A stretch of 64,000 nt of DNA. Origin: Nitrososphaerota archaeon. Lineage in GTDB: Archaea > Thermoproteota > Nitrososphaeria > Nitrososphaerales > Gagatemarchaeaceae. Below the pieces are notes generated by a model. It saw nothing but the letters and a program-made list of their open reading frames with translations, was not told the DNA's origin and searched no databases. Shown piece by piece: positions 43,897-52,782 of this stretch. The position numbers and the translations under genes are program-made. The stretch lies in assembly GCA_016200045.1 (NCBI GenBank), contig JACQFN010000008.1, positions 111,216 through 175,215 of the forward strand. The letters are read 5' to 3'. Position 1 is the stretch's first letter. Each line of letters starts with the position of its first letter.

Positions 43897-44199
43897 TTGT
43901 CTCAGGTCGAGGTCTCAGCGATAAACGAGAGGCTGGAGAAGATAATCGACCCAGAGCTCGGGAAGCCCATCACGGACCTGAAACTAATCGACAAGCTCAA
44001 CGTGAATGGAGGTAGCGTGGACGTGGAATTCCACCTGACGGCCCCCTTCTGTCCCCCGGTCTTCGCGCTGAAGATAGCGAGCGACATCAAGGCGGGAATC
44101 CTGTCGGTCAATGGTGTTACAGATGCGAAGGTGACCCTGAGGGGGCACTACCTGGCCGAAGCCGTCAACAAGCAAGTGAACAGACCGGTCCCCACCTGA
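43897..44199 (+). CDS. MIP18/DUF59-family Fe-S assembly protein
   Basis: A 100-residue DUF59 protein. It shows IIDPELGKPITDLKLI near 16, a strand pair NGGSVDVEFHLTAPFCPP with the conserved Cys, and a VNGVTDAKVTL end. DUF59 proteins help deliver iron-sulfur clusters (as MIP18 and the SufT group). The start is TTG 43897, 25 nt after GGATAAATAAGC. A local client is possible: the Fe-S oxidoreductase at 55190. Confidence 0.85.
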   Translation: MSQVEVSAINERLEKIIDPELGKPITDLKLIDKLNVNGGSVDVEFHLTAPFCPPVFALKIASDIKAGILSVNGVTDAKVTLRGHYLAEAVNKQVNRPVPT

Positions 44200-44264
44200 A
44201 GCCTTCGGGCCCGTATCGTGGAAGGGAACAAAGGATATAGAGATACCCGCCGTTCTTTAGAGGC

Positions 44265-45251
44265 GTGAACGCGAGAAAGGTCCTCGAAATGGGAGGGGGG
44301 ACGCTCTTGATTAGCCTGCCGAAGGCCTGGGCGAAGAAGAACGGAGTGAAGAAGGGCGCGACACTTTCGGTCGACGAGCTTTCCGGGAGAAGATTGATCG
44401 TGAAGCCGATAGAGGAGTCTGGGGACAAGCCCAGGGAGTTCTCGATAGAATATGTGGGGGACGGAATCAGGCAGGCGCTGAACGAGTTGACCGGCGCTTA
44501 CCTGGTGGGGTACGACGTGATCCGGGTCGGAGGGAAGGTCATGGGAAGAGAGGAGCGGGCCCTCCTGAAGGAGACGCTCGGCAGGCTGATCGGTTTGGAG
44601 ATCATGGAGGAAGACTCGAAACACATCACGGTCCAGTTCCTTCTGGAATCGTCGGCGATCGACCCTGAGCGGATAGTGAGGAGGCTGTCAGGGATCCTCG
44701 AAGGGATGATGAAGGACACGGCAGAGGCCCTGATGAAGGACGACCGCAAGCTCCTCTCGCTCGTGGCGGAGAGGGACGACGAAGTGGACAGGCTCTACTT
44801 CCTCCTTGTGAGGATCATAAGGTCTGCGACGCTGCATGCGGAGGTCGCGGAGATGTACCGCCTCGGAGCAGTCGACATGCTGGATTTCAGGGTGCTGGCA
44901 AGCTTCCTTGAAGGGGTCGGGGACGCGCTGGCCGGGCTTTCAAAGAACCTCTCCGGGGCGAAGGTTCGGAAGGCCGTCGCGCAGAACTACTCCAAGGTCC
45001 TCATGATGTTGATAGAGATGGACGACCTCGCGACGAGGGCCTTCCTGACGAGGAGGGCGGGCGGGACTGCCGAGTCTTACTCACGGTTAGGGGAGCTGTC
45101 GGCGAACGTGGGGGCGACCCTCGCGAGAATCGCGGAGCTGACCGGTGCAGAAGGGCACGTCCATGTGGAGGCCCTGGGGACGCTCGACAGGGTGGGGAAG
45201 ACCCTGGTGGACATCTCAGACCTTGTTTCGACCACCCGACTGGTTACGTGA
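44265..45251 (+). CDS. AbrB-PhoU fusion regulator
   Basis: A 328-residue regulator. Residues 1-50 are an AbrB-type DNA-binding hairpin (VLEMGGGTLLISLPKAWAKK, then KGATLSVDEL). From about 110 to 325 there are two helical bundles of the PhoU kind (FLLESSAIDPERIVRRL, LVAERDDEVDRLYFLLVRIIR, and similar in the second half). Such fusions are common in archaea and are linked to phosphate uptake control. GTG 44265 lies 29 nt after an AGGATATAGAG element. No pst genes are in the window. Confidence 0.85.
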   Translation: MNARKVLEMGGGTLLISLPKAWAKKNGVKKGATLSVDELSGRRLIVKPIEESGDKPREFSIEYVGDGIRQALNELTGAYLVGYDVIRVGGKVMGREERALLKETLGRLIGLEIMEEDSKHITVQFLLESSAIDPERIVRRLSGILEGMMKDTAEALMKDDRKLLSLVAERDDEVDRLYFLLVRIIRSATLHAEVAEMYRLGAVDMLDFRVLASFLEGVGDALAGLSKNLSGAKVRKAVAQNYSKVLMMLIEMDDLATRAFLTRRAGGTAESYSRLGELSANVGATLARIAELTGAEGHVHVEALGTLDRVGKTLVDISDLVSTTRLVT

Positions 45252-45258
45252 CTCCAAA

Positions 45259-45271
45259 CGCTTAATTAAGG
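45259..45271 (+). promoter_or_regulatory. TATA element of pyrG
   Basis: CGCTTAATTAAGG, centred 25 nt before ATG 45290, in the 38-nt gap after the AbrB-PhoU gene. A separate pyrG promoter with a leaderless transcript is indicated. Confidence 0.6.
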
Positions 45272-45289
45272 AACCCACTCTGTTGCAAT

Positions 45290-46933
45290 ATGCCGAAGTA
45301 TCTCTTTGTGACTGGGGGCGTCATGTCCGGCCTCGGCAAGGGGATAACGACTTCTTCCGTTGCGAAACTTCTGCAGCTCTGCGGGCTGGAAGTCACATGC
45401 CTCAAGATCGACCCCTACCTGAACTTCGACGCCGGGACGATGAACCCGATAACTCACGGTGAAGTCTTCATCACGGACGACGGGGGGGAGACTGACATGG
45501 ACCTCGGGAACTACGAACGCTTTCTGAACAGAGACCTCTCCCGCGAGAACAACATCACCACCGGGCAGGTGTACAAGAAGGTCATCGACGACGAGAGGAA
45601 GGGAAGGTTCCTGGGCAAGTCGGTGCAGATAATCCCGCACATCACGAACGAGATCAAGAGGAGGATAAGGGAAGTCGCGGAAGACTCTGGGGCCGACGTG
45701 CTGGTCGTCGAGGTCGGGGGGACCGTCGGAGACATCGAGAGCCTCCCGTTCCTCGAGGCGCTGAGGCAGATGAGGATGGAAGAGGGACAGGGAAGGACGT
45801 TGTTCCTCCACGTGAGCCTCGCGCCCGAGCTGAGCGTTGTCGGGGAGATGAAGACGAAGCCCACGCAACACAGCGTGCAGGAGATGAGGAGAATCGGCAT
45901 CCAGCCGGACGTCCTAGTAATTCGTGGAACCAGGTCGCTCCCGAAGGAGGCCAAGGAGAAGATCTCGCTCTTCACCAGCGTCCCGCTCGAGAGCGTGGTC
46001 TCCGACCCGGACGTCGACTCGATCTACCAGGTTCCGAGGGTGCTGAACGAAGAGGGGCTCCTGAAGCCCATCCGCGCCCAGCTCGGGGTCAGGGCTCGGC
46101 CGGGAATGACCGAATGGAACAAGGTGGCTTCCAGGTTCTCTCATCCTGCCGGGGTCGTGAAGGTCGCCATGGTGGGCAAGTACGCCAGTCTTGCCGACAG
46201 CTACGTGAGCGTCAACCAGGCCCTCAGCCATGCCGGCGCGGTCAACGGGGTCCGGCCCGCGATATCGTGGATCGAATCGGAGGAGCTCGAAGCTGACAGG
46301 TCGAAGCTGTCGGTCCTCGAGTCGTACGACGGGGTCGTCCTCCCGCAGGGCTTCGGGAGCCGCGGGGTCGAGGGGAAGATGCTGGCAGCGAACCACGCAA
46401 GGGTAGCCGGGATTCCTTTCCTCGGCCTTTGTTACGGATTCCAGCTGGCGAGCGTGTCTTTCGCGAGGCATGTCCTCGGACACGACAGGGCGAACTCTAC
46501 AGAGGTGGACCCGGAGACCCCCGACCCGGTGATCGACCTCCTGCCCGAACAGAAGAAGGTTACAGACCTGGGAGGTACTATGAGGCTCGGGGGGCACGAC
46601 GTCTTCCTCGACAGGAAAAGCCGTGCCTTCCGGATCTACCGCAGAGAGAAGATTCGGGAGAGGCACAGGCACAGGTTCGAACTCAACCAATCGTACCTTG
46701 GAGAGTTCGCTGATGCGGGGATGCGGTACACTGCCTTCAGCGACGGCGGCAAGAGGGCCGAGATCATGGAGCTGGACGGTCATCCGTTCTACATGGGAAC
46801 CCAGTATCACCCCGAATACATCAGCAGGCCCGAGAGGCCGGAGCCAATCTATGTGGCGTTCGTAGGCGCGTGTGCAGCCAGAGGGAGGGCGCGTTTCCAG
46901 GCCCCAGGGAAACTCTCAGCCCTTACCCGCTGA
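45290..46933 (+). CDS. pyrG: CTP synthase
   Basis: A 547-residue enzyme converting UTP to CTP with glutamine. The synthetase half opens YLFVTGGVMSGLGKGITTSS, with LKIDPYLNFDAGTMNP near 40, VEVGGTVGDIESLPFLEA near 140 and the TKPTQHSVQEMRRIGIQPDVL UTP-site segment near 188. The glutaminase half has the LPQGFGSRG oxyanion loop near 350, the nucleophile Cys in FLGLCYGFQLA near 379, and the His-Glu pair in GTQYHPEYISRP near 505. Length is standard. The last 18 nt overlap the convergent ThiR-like gene. Confidence 0.97.
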   Translation: MPKYLFVTGGVMSGLGKGITTSSVAKLLQLCGLEVTCLKIDPYLNFDAGTMNPITHGEVFITDDGGETDMDLGNYERFLNRDLSRENNITTGQVYKKVIDDERKGRFLGKSVQIIPHITNEIKRRIREVAEDSGADVLVVEVGGTVGDIESLPFLEALRQMRMEEGQGRTLFLHVSLAPELSVVGEMKTKPTQHSVQEMRRIGIQPDVLVIRGTRSLPKEAKEKISLFTSVPLESVVSDPDVDSIYQVPRVLNEEGLLKPIRAQLGVRARPGMTEWNKVASRFSHPAGVVKVAMVGKYASLADSYVSVNQALSHAGAVNGVRPAISWIESEELEADRSKLSVLESYDGVVLPQGFGSRGVEGKMLAANHARVAGIPFLGLCYGFQLASVSFARHVLGHDRANSTEVDPETPDPVIDLLPEQKKVTDLGGTMRLGGHDVFLDRKSRAFRIYRREKIRERHRHRFELNQSYLGEFADAGMRYTAFSDGGKRAEIMELDGHPFYMGTQYHPEYISRPERPEPIYVAFVGACAARGRARFQAPGKLSALTR

Positions 46934-47836
46934 ATAGAGGCTGGAGATTCTAAGGGCGACTCCGGTCACGTCCTGGGCGTTTTTTCCTAACAGGTACAGG
47001 TTCGGCTCCACCCCTTCCCCTCCCCGGTCGGCGACGACGTCGAAGCTTGGGATGGTCCTAGCGAGTTTCGTTCTCAGCGCCCTCAGGGTGGGGTCGGGCA
47101 CCCCCTTGGTGGGATACTCGGAGAGTTCGAGGACCTTCAGTCGGAGTCCCTTCAGTATCCTCGCCACCCTTTGGTCGTACTTGATGTTCATACAGGCCCT
47201 CACGGCGGGTTTTCGCTCCCGCACAAGCAGCAGGACCCTGGAGAGGTGAGTTGATGCACCGGCTTCCGGGGCCGCCAGCGCCTTGGCCCTCCCTTTTACC
47301 CGCGAGATCCTACCAGGAATCGCCACTACTTCTGAGGGAGACTTCGCCTCACCGACGACGCACGCAACGTTCACCGAGACCTCCGGCATTACTTTCGTGA
47401 ACTGATCGGAGGCTTCGAGCGTCGCGACCGCCCGTGCGACATCCTCCGCCGCCCCCGCCGACCCTCCGACACTCCCGCCGTATTGCCTGATGCAAACGTC
47501 GCACTCCGCCAGCGACGGGTACATCTCTCTGTGGCGCGGGCAAACGGCACCTCGGCCGAGCATTCCCGTCCACAGGGCCATCAGGGTCTGGACGCCGTCC
47601 ACCGGGTTCCTCTTCACGTCTTCAGCAATGAGAGAGCTGTACCTGTCTGCTTCCTCTTGCTCGATTCCCAGGGAACCAAGCGAAGCGTAAGCCTTGGCCG
47701 TCCCCGAACCAAGGTAGAAGCTCACCGAAGCCTGAGTAACGCCGAGCATGGAAGCAATCTTGCTTTGAGAGACCCCCTTTGTCCTCAGGTTCTTGCTGAC
47801 GACCAGGCGGACTGAGGGAAGGAAGTCCTTCACCAT
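46916..47836 (-). CDS. ThiR-like regulator: HTH plus ThiN domain
   Basis: About 306 residues from ATG 47836; GTG 47857 is in frame but would sit at the promoter edge. The N-terminus is a helix-turn-helix (SQSKIASMLGVTQASVSFYLG near 22). The middle has Cys and His residues (CPRHREMYPSLAECDVC) that may bind metal. The C-terminal 170 residues are a ThiN-type domain with RACMNIKYDQRVARILKGL and FDVVADRGGEGVEPNLYLLGKNAQDV, which in thiamine synthesis binds thiamine phosphate. Archaeal HTH-ThiN proteins repress thiamine genes when thiamine phosphate is present. The divergent ECF S component is the obvious target. Confidence 0.85.
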   Translation of the reverse strand: MVKDFLPSVRLVVSKNLRTKGVSQSKIASMLGVTQASVSFYLGSGTAKAYASLGSLGIEQEEADRYSSLIAEDVKRNPVDGVQTLMALWTGMLGRGAVCPRHREMYPSLAECDVCIRQYGGSVGGSAGAAEDVARAVATLEASDQFTKVMPEVSVNVACVVGEAKSPSEVVAIPGRISRVKGRAKALAAPEAGASTHLSRVLLLVRERKPAVRACMNIKYDQRVARILKGLRLKVLELSEYPTKGVPDPTLRALRTKLARTIPSFDVVADRGGEGVEPNLYLLGKNAQDVTGVALRISSLYSAGKG

Positions 47837-47857
47837 GACCTCGTCAGGAGGATGCAC

Positions 47858-47889
47858 GGTATAAACCGCCTATTAGTCGATTTATAAGG
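47858..47889. promoter_or_regulatory. Back-to-back promoters of ThiR-like and ECF genes
   Basis: On the minus strand GGTTTATACC (47858-47867) is 27 nt from ATG 47836; on the plus strand GATTTATAAGG (47879-47889) is 26 nt from GTG 47910. The 11 nt between the two boxes are the likely place for a ThiR-type operator. Confidence 0.6.
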
Positions 47890-47909
47890 AACTCGGGAGA
47901 ACGAGCAGC

Positions 47910-48500
47910 GTGAGTAAGACGGTCAGCCCAGCGGTCTCCGGACGCCCGAGGCCTTCGGTCAAGCTGGCCGTCGTCGCCGTCTTCGCCGCTCTCATCGCTG
48001 TCTTCACCTCCGTCCTTTCCATTCCAGTCCCCCCTCCCCTGTTCGAGATTACCCTCGCCCCGGCCATCTACCTTGCGTTGAGCGCGCTCGTGGACCCGTG
48101 GACATCTGGCTCCGCGATCGGGATAGGTTCTTTCATCGGCGAGGCATTCAACATAGCCACGAAGCCTGGCGGTTCTCCCATCTACCCATTCGGTATCGTC
48201 TGGGCTAGGGTCCCGGAAGCTTTCATCATCTCTTGGGCGAAGGGGAAAGGACGAGGGACGCTCATAACTGCGATGGTGGCATCGACAATGTTCGAGACGA
48301 TTGCCTTCTTCCTACCTGATTGGGCTTTCTACTACTACGGACTCTTCAGCTACAACGGGGGGGCCCCGACAGATGTGGTCACAGCGTTCACCTACGCCTC
48401 CGCCGATATTGTCACCGTTGTAGACCTGGCTTTCATCCCGGTCGCGTTGGCGATAATCGGGGTCGCTAGGCCTGCGTTCAGAAGACTCGGGTTCAATTAG
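47910..48500 (+). CDS. ECF transporter S component, probable thiamine-related
   Basis: A 196-residue membrane protein with five to six helices. It opens with KLAVVAVFAALIAVFTSVLSIPVPPPLFEIT, the usual first S-component helix, followed by LAPAIYLALSALVDPWTSGSAIGIGSFIGEAF and a loop GGSPIYPFG. Start GTG 47910 is fixed by its promoter. It is divergent from the ThiN-domain regulator and sits 23 nt before a HypE/ThiL-superfamily gene, so uptake of thiamine or a precursor is the best guess. The EcfA/EcfT partners are not in the window. Confidence 0.75.
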   Translation: MSKTVSPAVSGRPRPSVKLAVVAVFAALIAVFTSVLSIPVPPPLFEITLAPAIYLALSALVDPWTSGSAIGIGSFIGEAFNIATKPGGSPIYPFGIVWARVPEAFIISWAKGKGRGTLITAMVASTMFETIAFFLPDWAFYYYGLFSYNGGAPTDVVTAFTYASADIVTVVDLAFIPVALAIIGVARPAFRRLGFN

Positions 48501-48523
48501 CAGGGGAAAGCCGGGTCAAGTGG

Positions 48524-49567
48524 TTGAAATTCGGGAAGGCAGACCTTTCACTCATGGAGCGGGTCGTGTACCAAAACCTTGGCAAAAGGTCGGCAGAGGT
48601 GGTAGCGGGCCCGGGGGCAGGGTTGGACAACGCGGTGATAAGGGCGGGCGAAGGGAAGGTGCTTGTAATCACGACGGACCCAGTTTCGCTCGTCCCCCAG
48701 GTCGGAGTAAGCAAGTCTGCCTGGCTGAGCGTTCACCTGATAGCCTCGGACTTCACCACCTCCGGCCTGTCCCCGCAATTCGCGACCTTCGCGTACAACT
48801 TTCCGCCAGAGACGGAGGGTGCGGTCGAGGAGGAGTACCTGAAGGCCGTCGGGAGGGTGTGCAAGTCGCTCGGGTGCGCGATTGTCGCCGGGCACACAGG
48901 CCGCTACCCGGGTGCTGGGCTCACGGTGGTCGGCGCGGGGACGATGTTCGGGTTCGGGGCGGACGATGAATACGTAACGAGCTCGATGGCGAAGCCTGGA
49001 GACTCGATCCTCATGACTAAGACGGCGGGAATCGAGGCGTCGGCCTACCTGGCAGCTTCTTTCCCTGGGAGACTGGCCGCAATGGTGGGAAGTGCGGCTG
49101 CGAAGAGGGCGATGAAGATGATAGACCAGTGCTCGACGGTCGAGGACGCCATTGCTGCCTCCAGGCTCGGCCTCGGCAGGGGCGGGGTGACCGCCATGCA
49201 CGACGCGACCGAGGGTGGGGTCCTGGGGGGACTAGCAGAAATGGCGTCTGCTTCTCGATGCGCCTTCTCAGTCGACCCTGCCCTGATTCCTGTCTCCGAC
49301 GACGCCAGGGAGGTCTGCCGTGCGTTTGGAATCGATCCGCTCACCACACTATCTGAAGGGGCTCTGCTCCTCACCTGCTCGGAGAAACACACGCGCAGGG
49401 TGGTGGAAGGGATGAAGAGGTCGGGAAGGGAGGCGCGCAGGATCGGCGAGGTCAAAAAGGGAGAAGGCCTGGTGATGGCGAAGACCGGGAGGAAGCTCGG
49501 GACCCTGCCTCGCGATGACCCTTACTGGGGGGCGTACGTGGAAGGCGTGCGGGAAGGTTTCAGGTAG
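48524..49567 (+). CDS. AIR synthase/HypE/ThiL-superfamily protein
   Basis: A 347-residue protein of the PurM-HypE-ThiL-SelD fold. The ATP-side N-domain has GAGLDNAVIRAG near 32 and KVLVITTDPVSLVP near 45; the mid-region has IVAGHTGRYPG and the C-domain SILMTKTAGIEASAYLA near 165 and MHDATEGGVLGGLAEMA near 225. It resembles HypE more than ThiL in these motifs, but lacks the C-terminal Cys of HypE (PxxCG) and no hyp genes are nearby. Because it follows the thiamine-linked ECF gene by 23 nt, a role as a kinase or phosphatase in thiamine salvage is plausible. TTG 48524 is the start. Confidence 0.75.
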   Translation: MKFGKADLSLMERVVYQNLGKRSAEVVAGPGAGLDNAVIRAGEGKVLVITTDPVSLVPQVGVSKSAWLSVHLIASDFTTSGLSPQFATFAYNFPPETEGAVEEEYLKAVGRVCKSLGCAIVAGHTGRYPGAGLTVVGAGTMFGFGADDEYVTSSMAKPGDSILMTKTAGIEASAYLAASFPGRLAAMVGSAAAKRAMKMIDQCSTVEDAIAASRLGLGRGGVTAMHDATEGGVLGGLAEMASASRCAFSVDPALIPVSDDAREVCRAFGIDPLTTLSEGALLLTCSEKHTRRVVEGMKRSGREARRIGEVKKGEGLVMAKTGRKLGTLPRDDPYWGAYVEGVREGFR

Positions 49568-49569
49568 GC

Positions 49570-50457
49570 GTGTCGTCCGTCGAAAAAGCCGCAAGGCTCG
49601 TGAAGTCTCTCAAGGACGAAGAGTGGCGCACGCTCGCGGGCCTGGAGAAGGCGGCCTCCGGGTACGGGACGGCGGACTACGGGAGGCTCTCCCGCATGAG
49701 CAGGCTCCCAGTGGAAAGGGTGAGGTTCGCCGCCGACGCCCTAGTCCGGAAGGAGCTCATCGAAAGGAAGGGGGCCGGGTTCTCCCTGGCGAAGGAAGGA
49801 GTCGAGCTCATGGCCCTGAAGGAGTACGTGAAGAAAGACCTGGTGTACGCCCTCGGAGCGATAATTGCGAAGGGGAAGGAGTCAGACGTATACGAAGCGG
49901 TGAACGAAGAAGGTTCGCTGTTCGCGCTGAAGTTCTTCAAGCTCGGGAGGACGAGCTTCACCCGGGTCCGGAAGAAGAGGTTCATGGAAGAGGCCAAGAT
50001 CCGGACATGGATCACTGTCAACTACGAAGCAGCAAGGCGCGAGCACTCCGCGCTAAACAGACTGAGGGGGCTGGGAAACACTTTCCCCAGGGCCTACGGC
50101 CACAACAGGAGCACGGTCCTCCTCGAGCATCTCTCGGGGATAAGGCTCTCCGAGCGGCCGGAACTCGTCGACCCGGAAAAGTCGCTCGAGGACGTCATCT
50201 CTTCTGTCCGGAAGGCATTCATGAAAGCTGGGCTTGTGAACGCCGACCTCAGCGAATACAACGTCCTTACGGACGGAGCTCGAGTCTGGCTGATCGACTG
50301 GCCCCAGGCGGTAGGCTCTGACCACCCGAACTGCAAAGAGCTCCTCAGACACGACGTCGAAACGGTCGTGAAGTTCTTCAGGAAGGCATACGGGACAGGG
50401 ATTTCCGAAGGGACTGCCTACTCGTACGCCGCGGGAGAAGCTTCCAGGCTAGAATAG
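49570..50457 (+). CDS. rio2: RIO2 protein kinase
   Basis: A 295-residue atypical kinase acting in small-subunit ribosome maturation. Residues 1-85 are the RIO2-specific winged helix (LSRMSRLPVERVRFAADALVRK). The kinase has the flexible P-loop AIIAKGKESDVYEAV near 97, the ATP Lys in LFALKFFKLGR, the catalytic NADLSEYNVL near 220 and metal-binding LIDWPQAVGSDHP near 238. GTG 49570 starts 2 nt after the previous stop. The end overlaps the convergent metK gene by 9 nt. Confidence 0.93.
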   Translation: MSSVEKAARLVKSLKDEEWRTLAGLEKAASGYGTADYGRLSRMSRLPVERVRFAADALVRKELIERKGAGFSLAKEGVELMALKEYVKKDLVYALGAIIAKGKESDVYEAVNEEGSLFALKFFKLGRTSFTRVRKKRFMEEAKIRTWITVNYEAARREHSALNRLRGLGNTFPRAYGHNRSTVLLEHLSGIRLSERPELVDPEKSLEDVISSVRKAFMKAGLVNADLSEYNVLTDGARVWLIDWPQAVGSDHPNCKELLRHDVETVVKFFRKAYGTGISEGTAYSYAAGEASRLE

Positions 50458-51660
50458 GTCCAGCTTCTTTTGCAGGATGAGCTGGGTCACCCGCTTTATC
50501 CCGTCCAGGGATTCGTCGAGTATCGCTTCCACGTCCCCGGCTACCGCCGACCTCCTCGTCCCCTTCTCCAGGACGACCGCCGCGCTCGCGATCTGGGGCT
50601 GGTCGATCGGCCTCCCGATGCGGCTCAGTATCCTCACGTAGGCCTCTGAGACACCGGGGACCTTGTTGACGATGCGGTCTGATGCGATTATCGAGACCGC
50701 GTTCAGTATCTTCCCCGTGTGGTTGACCGGGTTCTTTCCCGCGGTGGCCTCCATCGAGTATTGCCTCATTGGGGATATCAGCCCGTTGACCCGGTTCCCC
50801 CTACCCGTGTTGCCGTCGTCCCCCTGTTCAGCCGAGGTCCCGGTGACCGTCAGGTAGTAGCTGCCGTGCTTCATATCGTCCCCGGCGTTCAGCTTGTATC
50901 GCACTTCCAGCTCGACGCCAGAAGCGAGCCTGTCCAGCTCCTCCTGGACATCCTCCAGCACGCTGACATAGTGGCTTGCGTCCGGGATCTTGGGCCCGAC
51001 CATAGCTGCAGCGACGGTGATATCCGCCTTCTTTCCCCGGCGGAGCGCCATCACCTTGATGTCCTCCCCGACCTCGGGGTGTCGCTTCTTGAACTGGGCT
51101 GAGTTCAGGGTGCGCTCGATTCCGAGGACGAGCCGTTCCGTCGGGGTCAGCGGGGCGTAGCCGACCCCGATCGAAGTATCGTTCGATACGGGCATGACCC
51201 CCTTCCTCATGAAGACGGAGACGAGGTCTGGAGAGCCCTGCTTGATCTTGGTTTCGACCTTGACGTGCTTGTCCGGGTCGAGGAACCTCATGGTGTCTTT
51301 GATGAACCCCTTGATCGAATTCGTCGCGATCTCCTCCACGGGGACCGAGACGTTCTTGCCGCGGATCGGGACGAGTTCGGTCGCCCTCCCTGCTACCATT
51401 AGATAGATCGGGGTGATCACCTTCCCGCCGCCGAAGGTTGCGGTCGCCCTCCCCCCGACGAGGATTCCCTTGTCGACGTTGTGGTGGAGGATGGAACCGA
51501 AGTGGTCGAGATAGTAGTTGCAGAGGCCTAGCGAGACGGCTTCGGAAGCACCGTCGATGAGGCTGTCAGGATGTCCTTTCCCCTTCCGTTCGACGATCTC
51601 GACCTCGAAGTCTTTGACTCCGTACCCTTTGATTTCCTCGACGTGAAGAGACCTCTGCAT
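50449..51660 (-). CDS. mat: S-adenosylmethionine synthetase, archaeal type
   Basis: A 403-residue enzyme making S-adenosylmethionine from methionine and ATP; it belongs to the archaeal family that differs strongly from bacterial MetK. Motifs are EIVERKGKGHPDSLIDGASEA near 20, HHNVDKGILVGGRATATFGGG near 60, GYAPLTPTERLVL near 168, and NPVNHTGKILNAVSI near 315 with the HTGK substrate loop. ATG 51660 lies 15 nt after the LSm stop, so the two genes form one unit. Confidence 0.95.
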   Translation of the reverse strand: MQRSLHVEEIKGYGVKDFEVEIVERKGKGHPDSLIDGASEAVSLGLCNYYLDHFGSILHHNVDKGILVGGRATATFGGGKVITPIYLMVAGRATELVPIRGKNVSVPVEEIATNSIKGFIKDTMRFLDPDKHVKVETKIKQGSPDLVSVFMRKGVMPVSNDTSIGVGYAPLTPTERLVLGIERTLNSAQFKKRHPEVGEDIKVMALRRGKKADITVAAAMVGPKIPDASHYVSVLEDVQEELDRLASGVELEVRYKLNAGDDMKHGSYYLTVTGTSAEQGDDGNTGRGNRVNGLISPMRQYSMEATAGKNPVNHTGKILNAVSIIASDRIVNKVPGVSEAYVRILSRIGRPIDQPQIASAAVVLEKGTRRSAVAGDVEAILDESLDGIKRVTQLILQKKLDLF

Positions 51661-51675
51661 GGAGGAAGGGACTCC

Positions 51676-51924
51676 CTAGAGCTTGTCCTCTATCTTGATG
51701 TAGAGGACGTTGTTTCCCCTTATGACGACCTTCCCGTAGTTCGCTTTCTTCGCTCCGTTTTCCTGCTCTTCCGCGTCGACAAGAATCACGTTCATGTACG
51801 GGTCGACGCTGGACATCTTCCCCCGATACTCGATTTCGTTCTTCAGCCGCACGGAGACCTGTTTGGAAATCGCTTTCTGAAGCACGTTGAGTGGTCTCTT
51901 AGTAGGAACCGGTTGAGGATTCAC
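51676..51924 (-). CDS. LSm (Sm-like) RNA-binding protein
   Basis: An 82-residue Sm-fold protein that forms rings binding U-rich RNA. Sm1 reads SVRLKNEIEYRGKMSSVDPYMNVIL near 27 and Sm2 is GKVVIRGNNVLYIKI near 64, ending in a short acidic tail. GTG 51924 gives the expected length; the frame stays open to 52224, but that part is antisense to the RadB-like gene. The TATA-like TTTTTAACTG at 51953-51963 is about 34 nt upstream and is also the only AT block for the divergent gene. It is followed by metK. Confidence 0.92.
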   Translation of the reverse strand: MNPQPVPTKRPLNVLQKAISKQVSVRLKNEIEYRGKMSSVDPYMNVILVDAEEQENGAKKANYGKVVIRGNNVLYIKIEDKL

Positions 51925-51970
51925 TTCGGACTTTTTCGCAGGGCGACGAATCACAGTTAAAAAGACATCG

Positions 51971-52711
51971 GTGATTTCGGCAAATGAGAGGGTCGGTCTG
52001 TCGTCTGGAAAGAATCTGAGCGGGGTGGAGGCTCTGGCTGAGGCGCGGTCTGCCCCGTTCATCGGGACCGGTTCAAGGGGACTAGACGCTCTGTTGGGGG
52101 GCGGGTACCGTGTCGGAAGGGTCGTCGCGTACTTCGGGAAGAGCGGGACCGGAAAGACCCAGATCGCCATGCAGGCGGCCCTGATGGGGGCGAGGGAGGG
52201 GAAGATGGTGGCGTTTCTCGACACAGAGGGGAGCTTCAGGCCGGAAAGGGTGGAGTCGATTGCCGAACGCAGAGGATGGGAGGCCTCAGGGGCGCTGGAA
52301 AGGATAGTCTACCTGCGGACAAGCTCGGCGGCCGAACAGGTGGATGCGATACGCAGGATGGGCACCAGGGGGGTCACTTCGCCGTGCGAGCTGGTCGTCG
52401 TCGACACTCTGACGCGGAACTTCTCCCTAGACCTCCCTGGGTCTGCGAACATGATGGGCAGGCAGGAGGCGCTGGGGGTGCACCTGAGTGAAATGGCGAG
52501 GGACGCAGAAGTCGGGAGGAGAGCCTACGTCCTCACGAACAGGGTCACGTTTGGGGCTGGGGACTCGGAGGTGTCTGTAGGTGGGACGACGGTCAACCAG
52601 CTCGTCCACGACTCAGTCCGTCTGCGGAGGACTGGAAGCGGGTTGGAGGCGACGAGCCTGGGGAGCGGGGACGCAGTCGGCTTGACGCTCGGCCCCATAG
52701 GGATCGACTGA
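51971..52711 (+). CDS. RadA/RadB-type recombinase paralogue
   Basis: A 246-residue RecA-fold ATPase without the N-terminal helix-hairpin-helix domain of RadA, so it is a RadB- or aRadC-type paralogue. Walker A is FGKSGTGKTQIAMQ near 57, a VAFLDTEGSFRPERV strand follows near 80, Walker B is CELVVVDTLTRNF near 143, and the L2-like region GGTTVNQLVHDSVRLR lies near 205. These paralogues aid RadA in recombinational repair. GTG 51971 is annotated; GTG 52025 is also possible. It is divergent from the LSm gene across 46 nt. Confidence 0.85.
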   Translation: MISANERVGLSSGKNLSGVEALAEARSAPFIGTGSRGLDALLGGGYRVGRVVAYFGKSGTGKTQIAMQAALMGAREGKMVAFLDTEGSFRPERVESIAERRGWEASGALERIVYLRTSSAAEQVDAIRRMGTRGVTSPCELVVVDTLTRNFSLDLPGSANMMGRQEALGVHLSEMARDAEVGRRAYVLTNRVTFGAGDSEVSVGGTTVNQLVHDSVRLRRTGSGLEATSLGSGDAVGLTLGPIGID

Positions 52712-52782
52712 ATATTGTGCGACAATTGGTCGAATGATTTTGGGACTCTAGCTTATGGAAGGTTAAATATCTTGGAGAGACC

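Noticed and set aside
45914..46810. 298-codon minus-strand ORF within pyrG
   Set aside because: Antisense to the conserved glutaminase half of CTP synthase.
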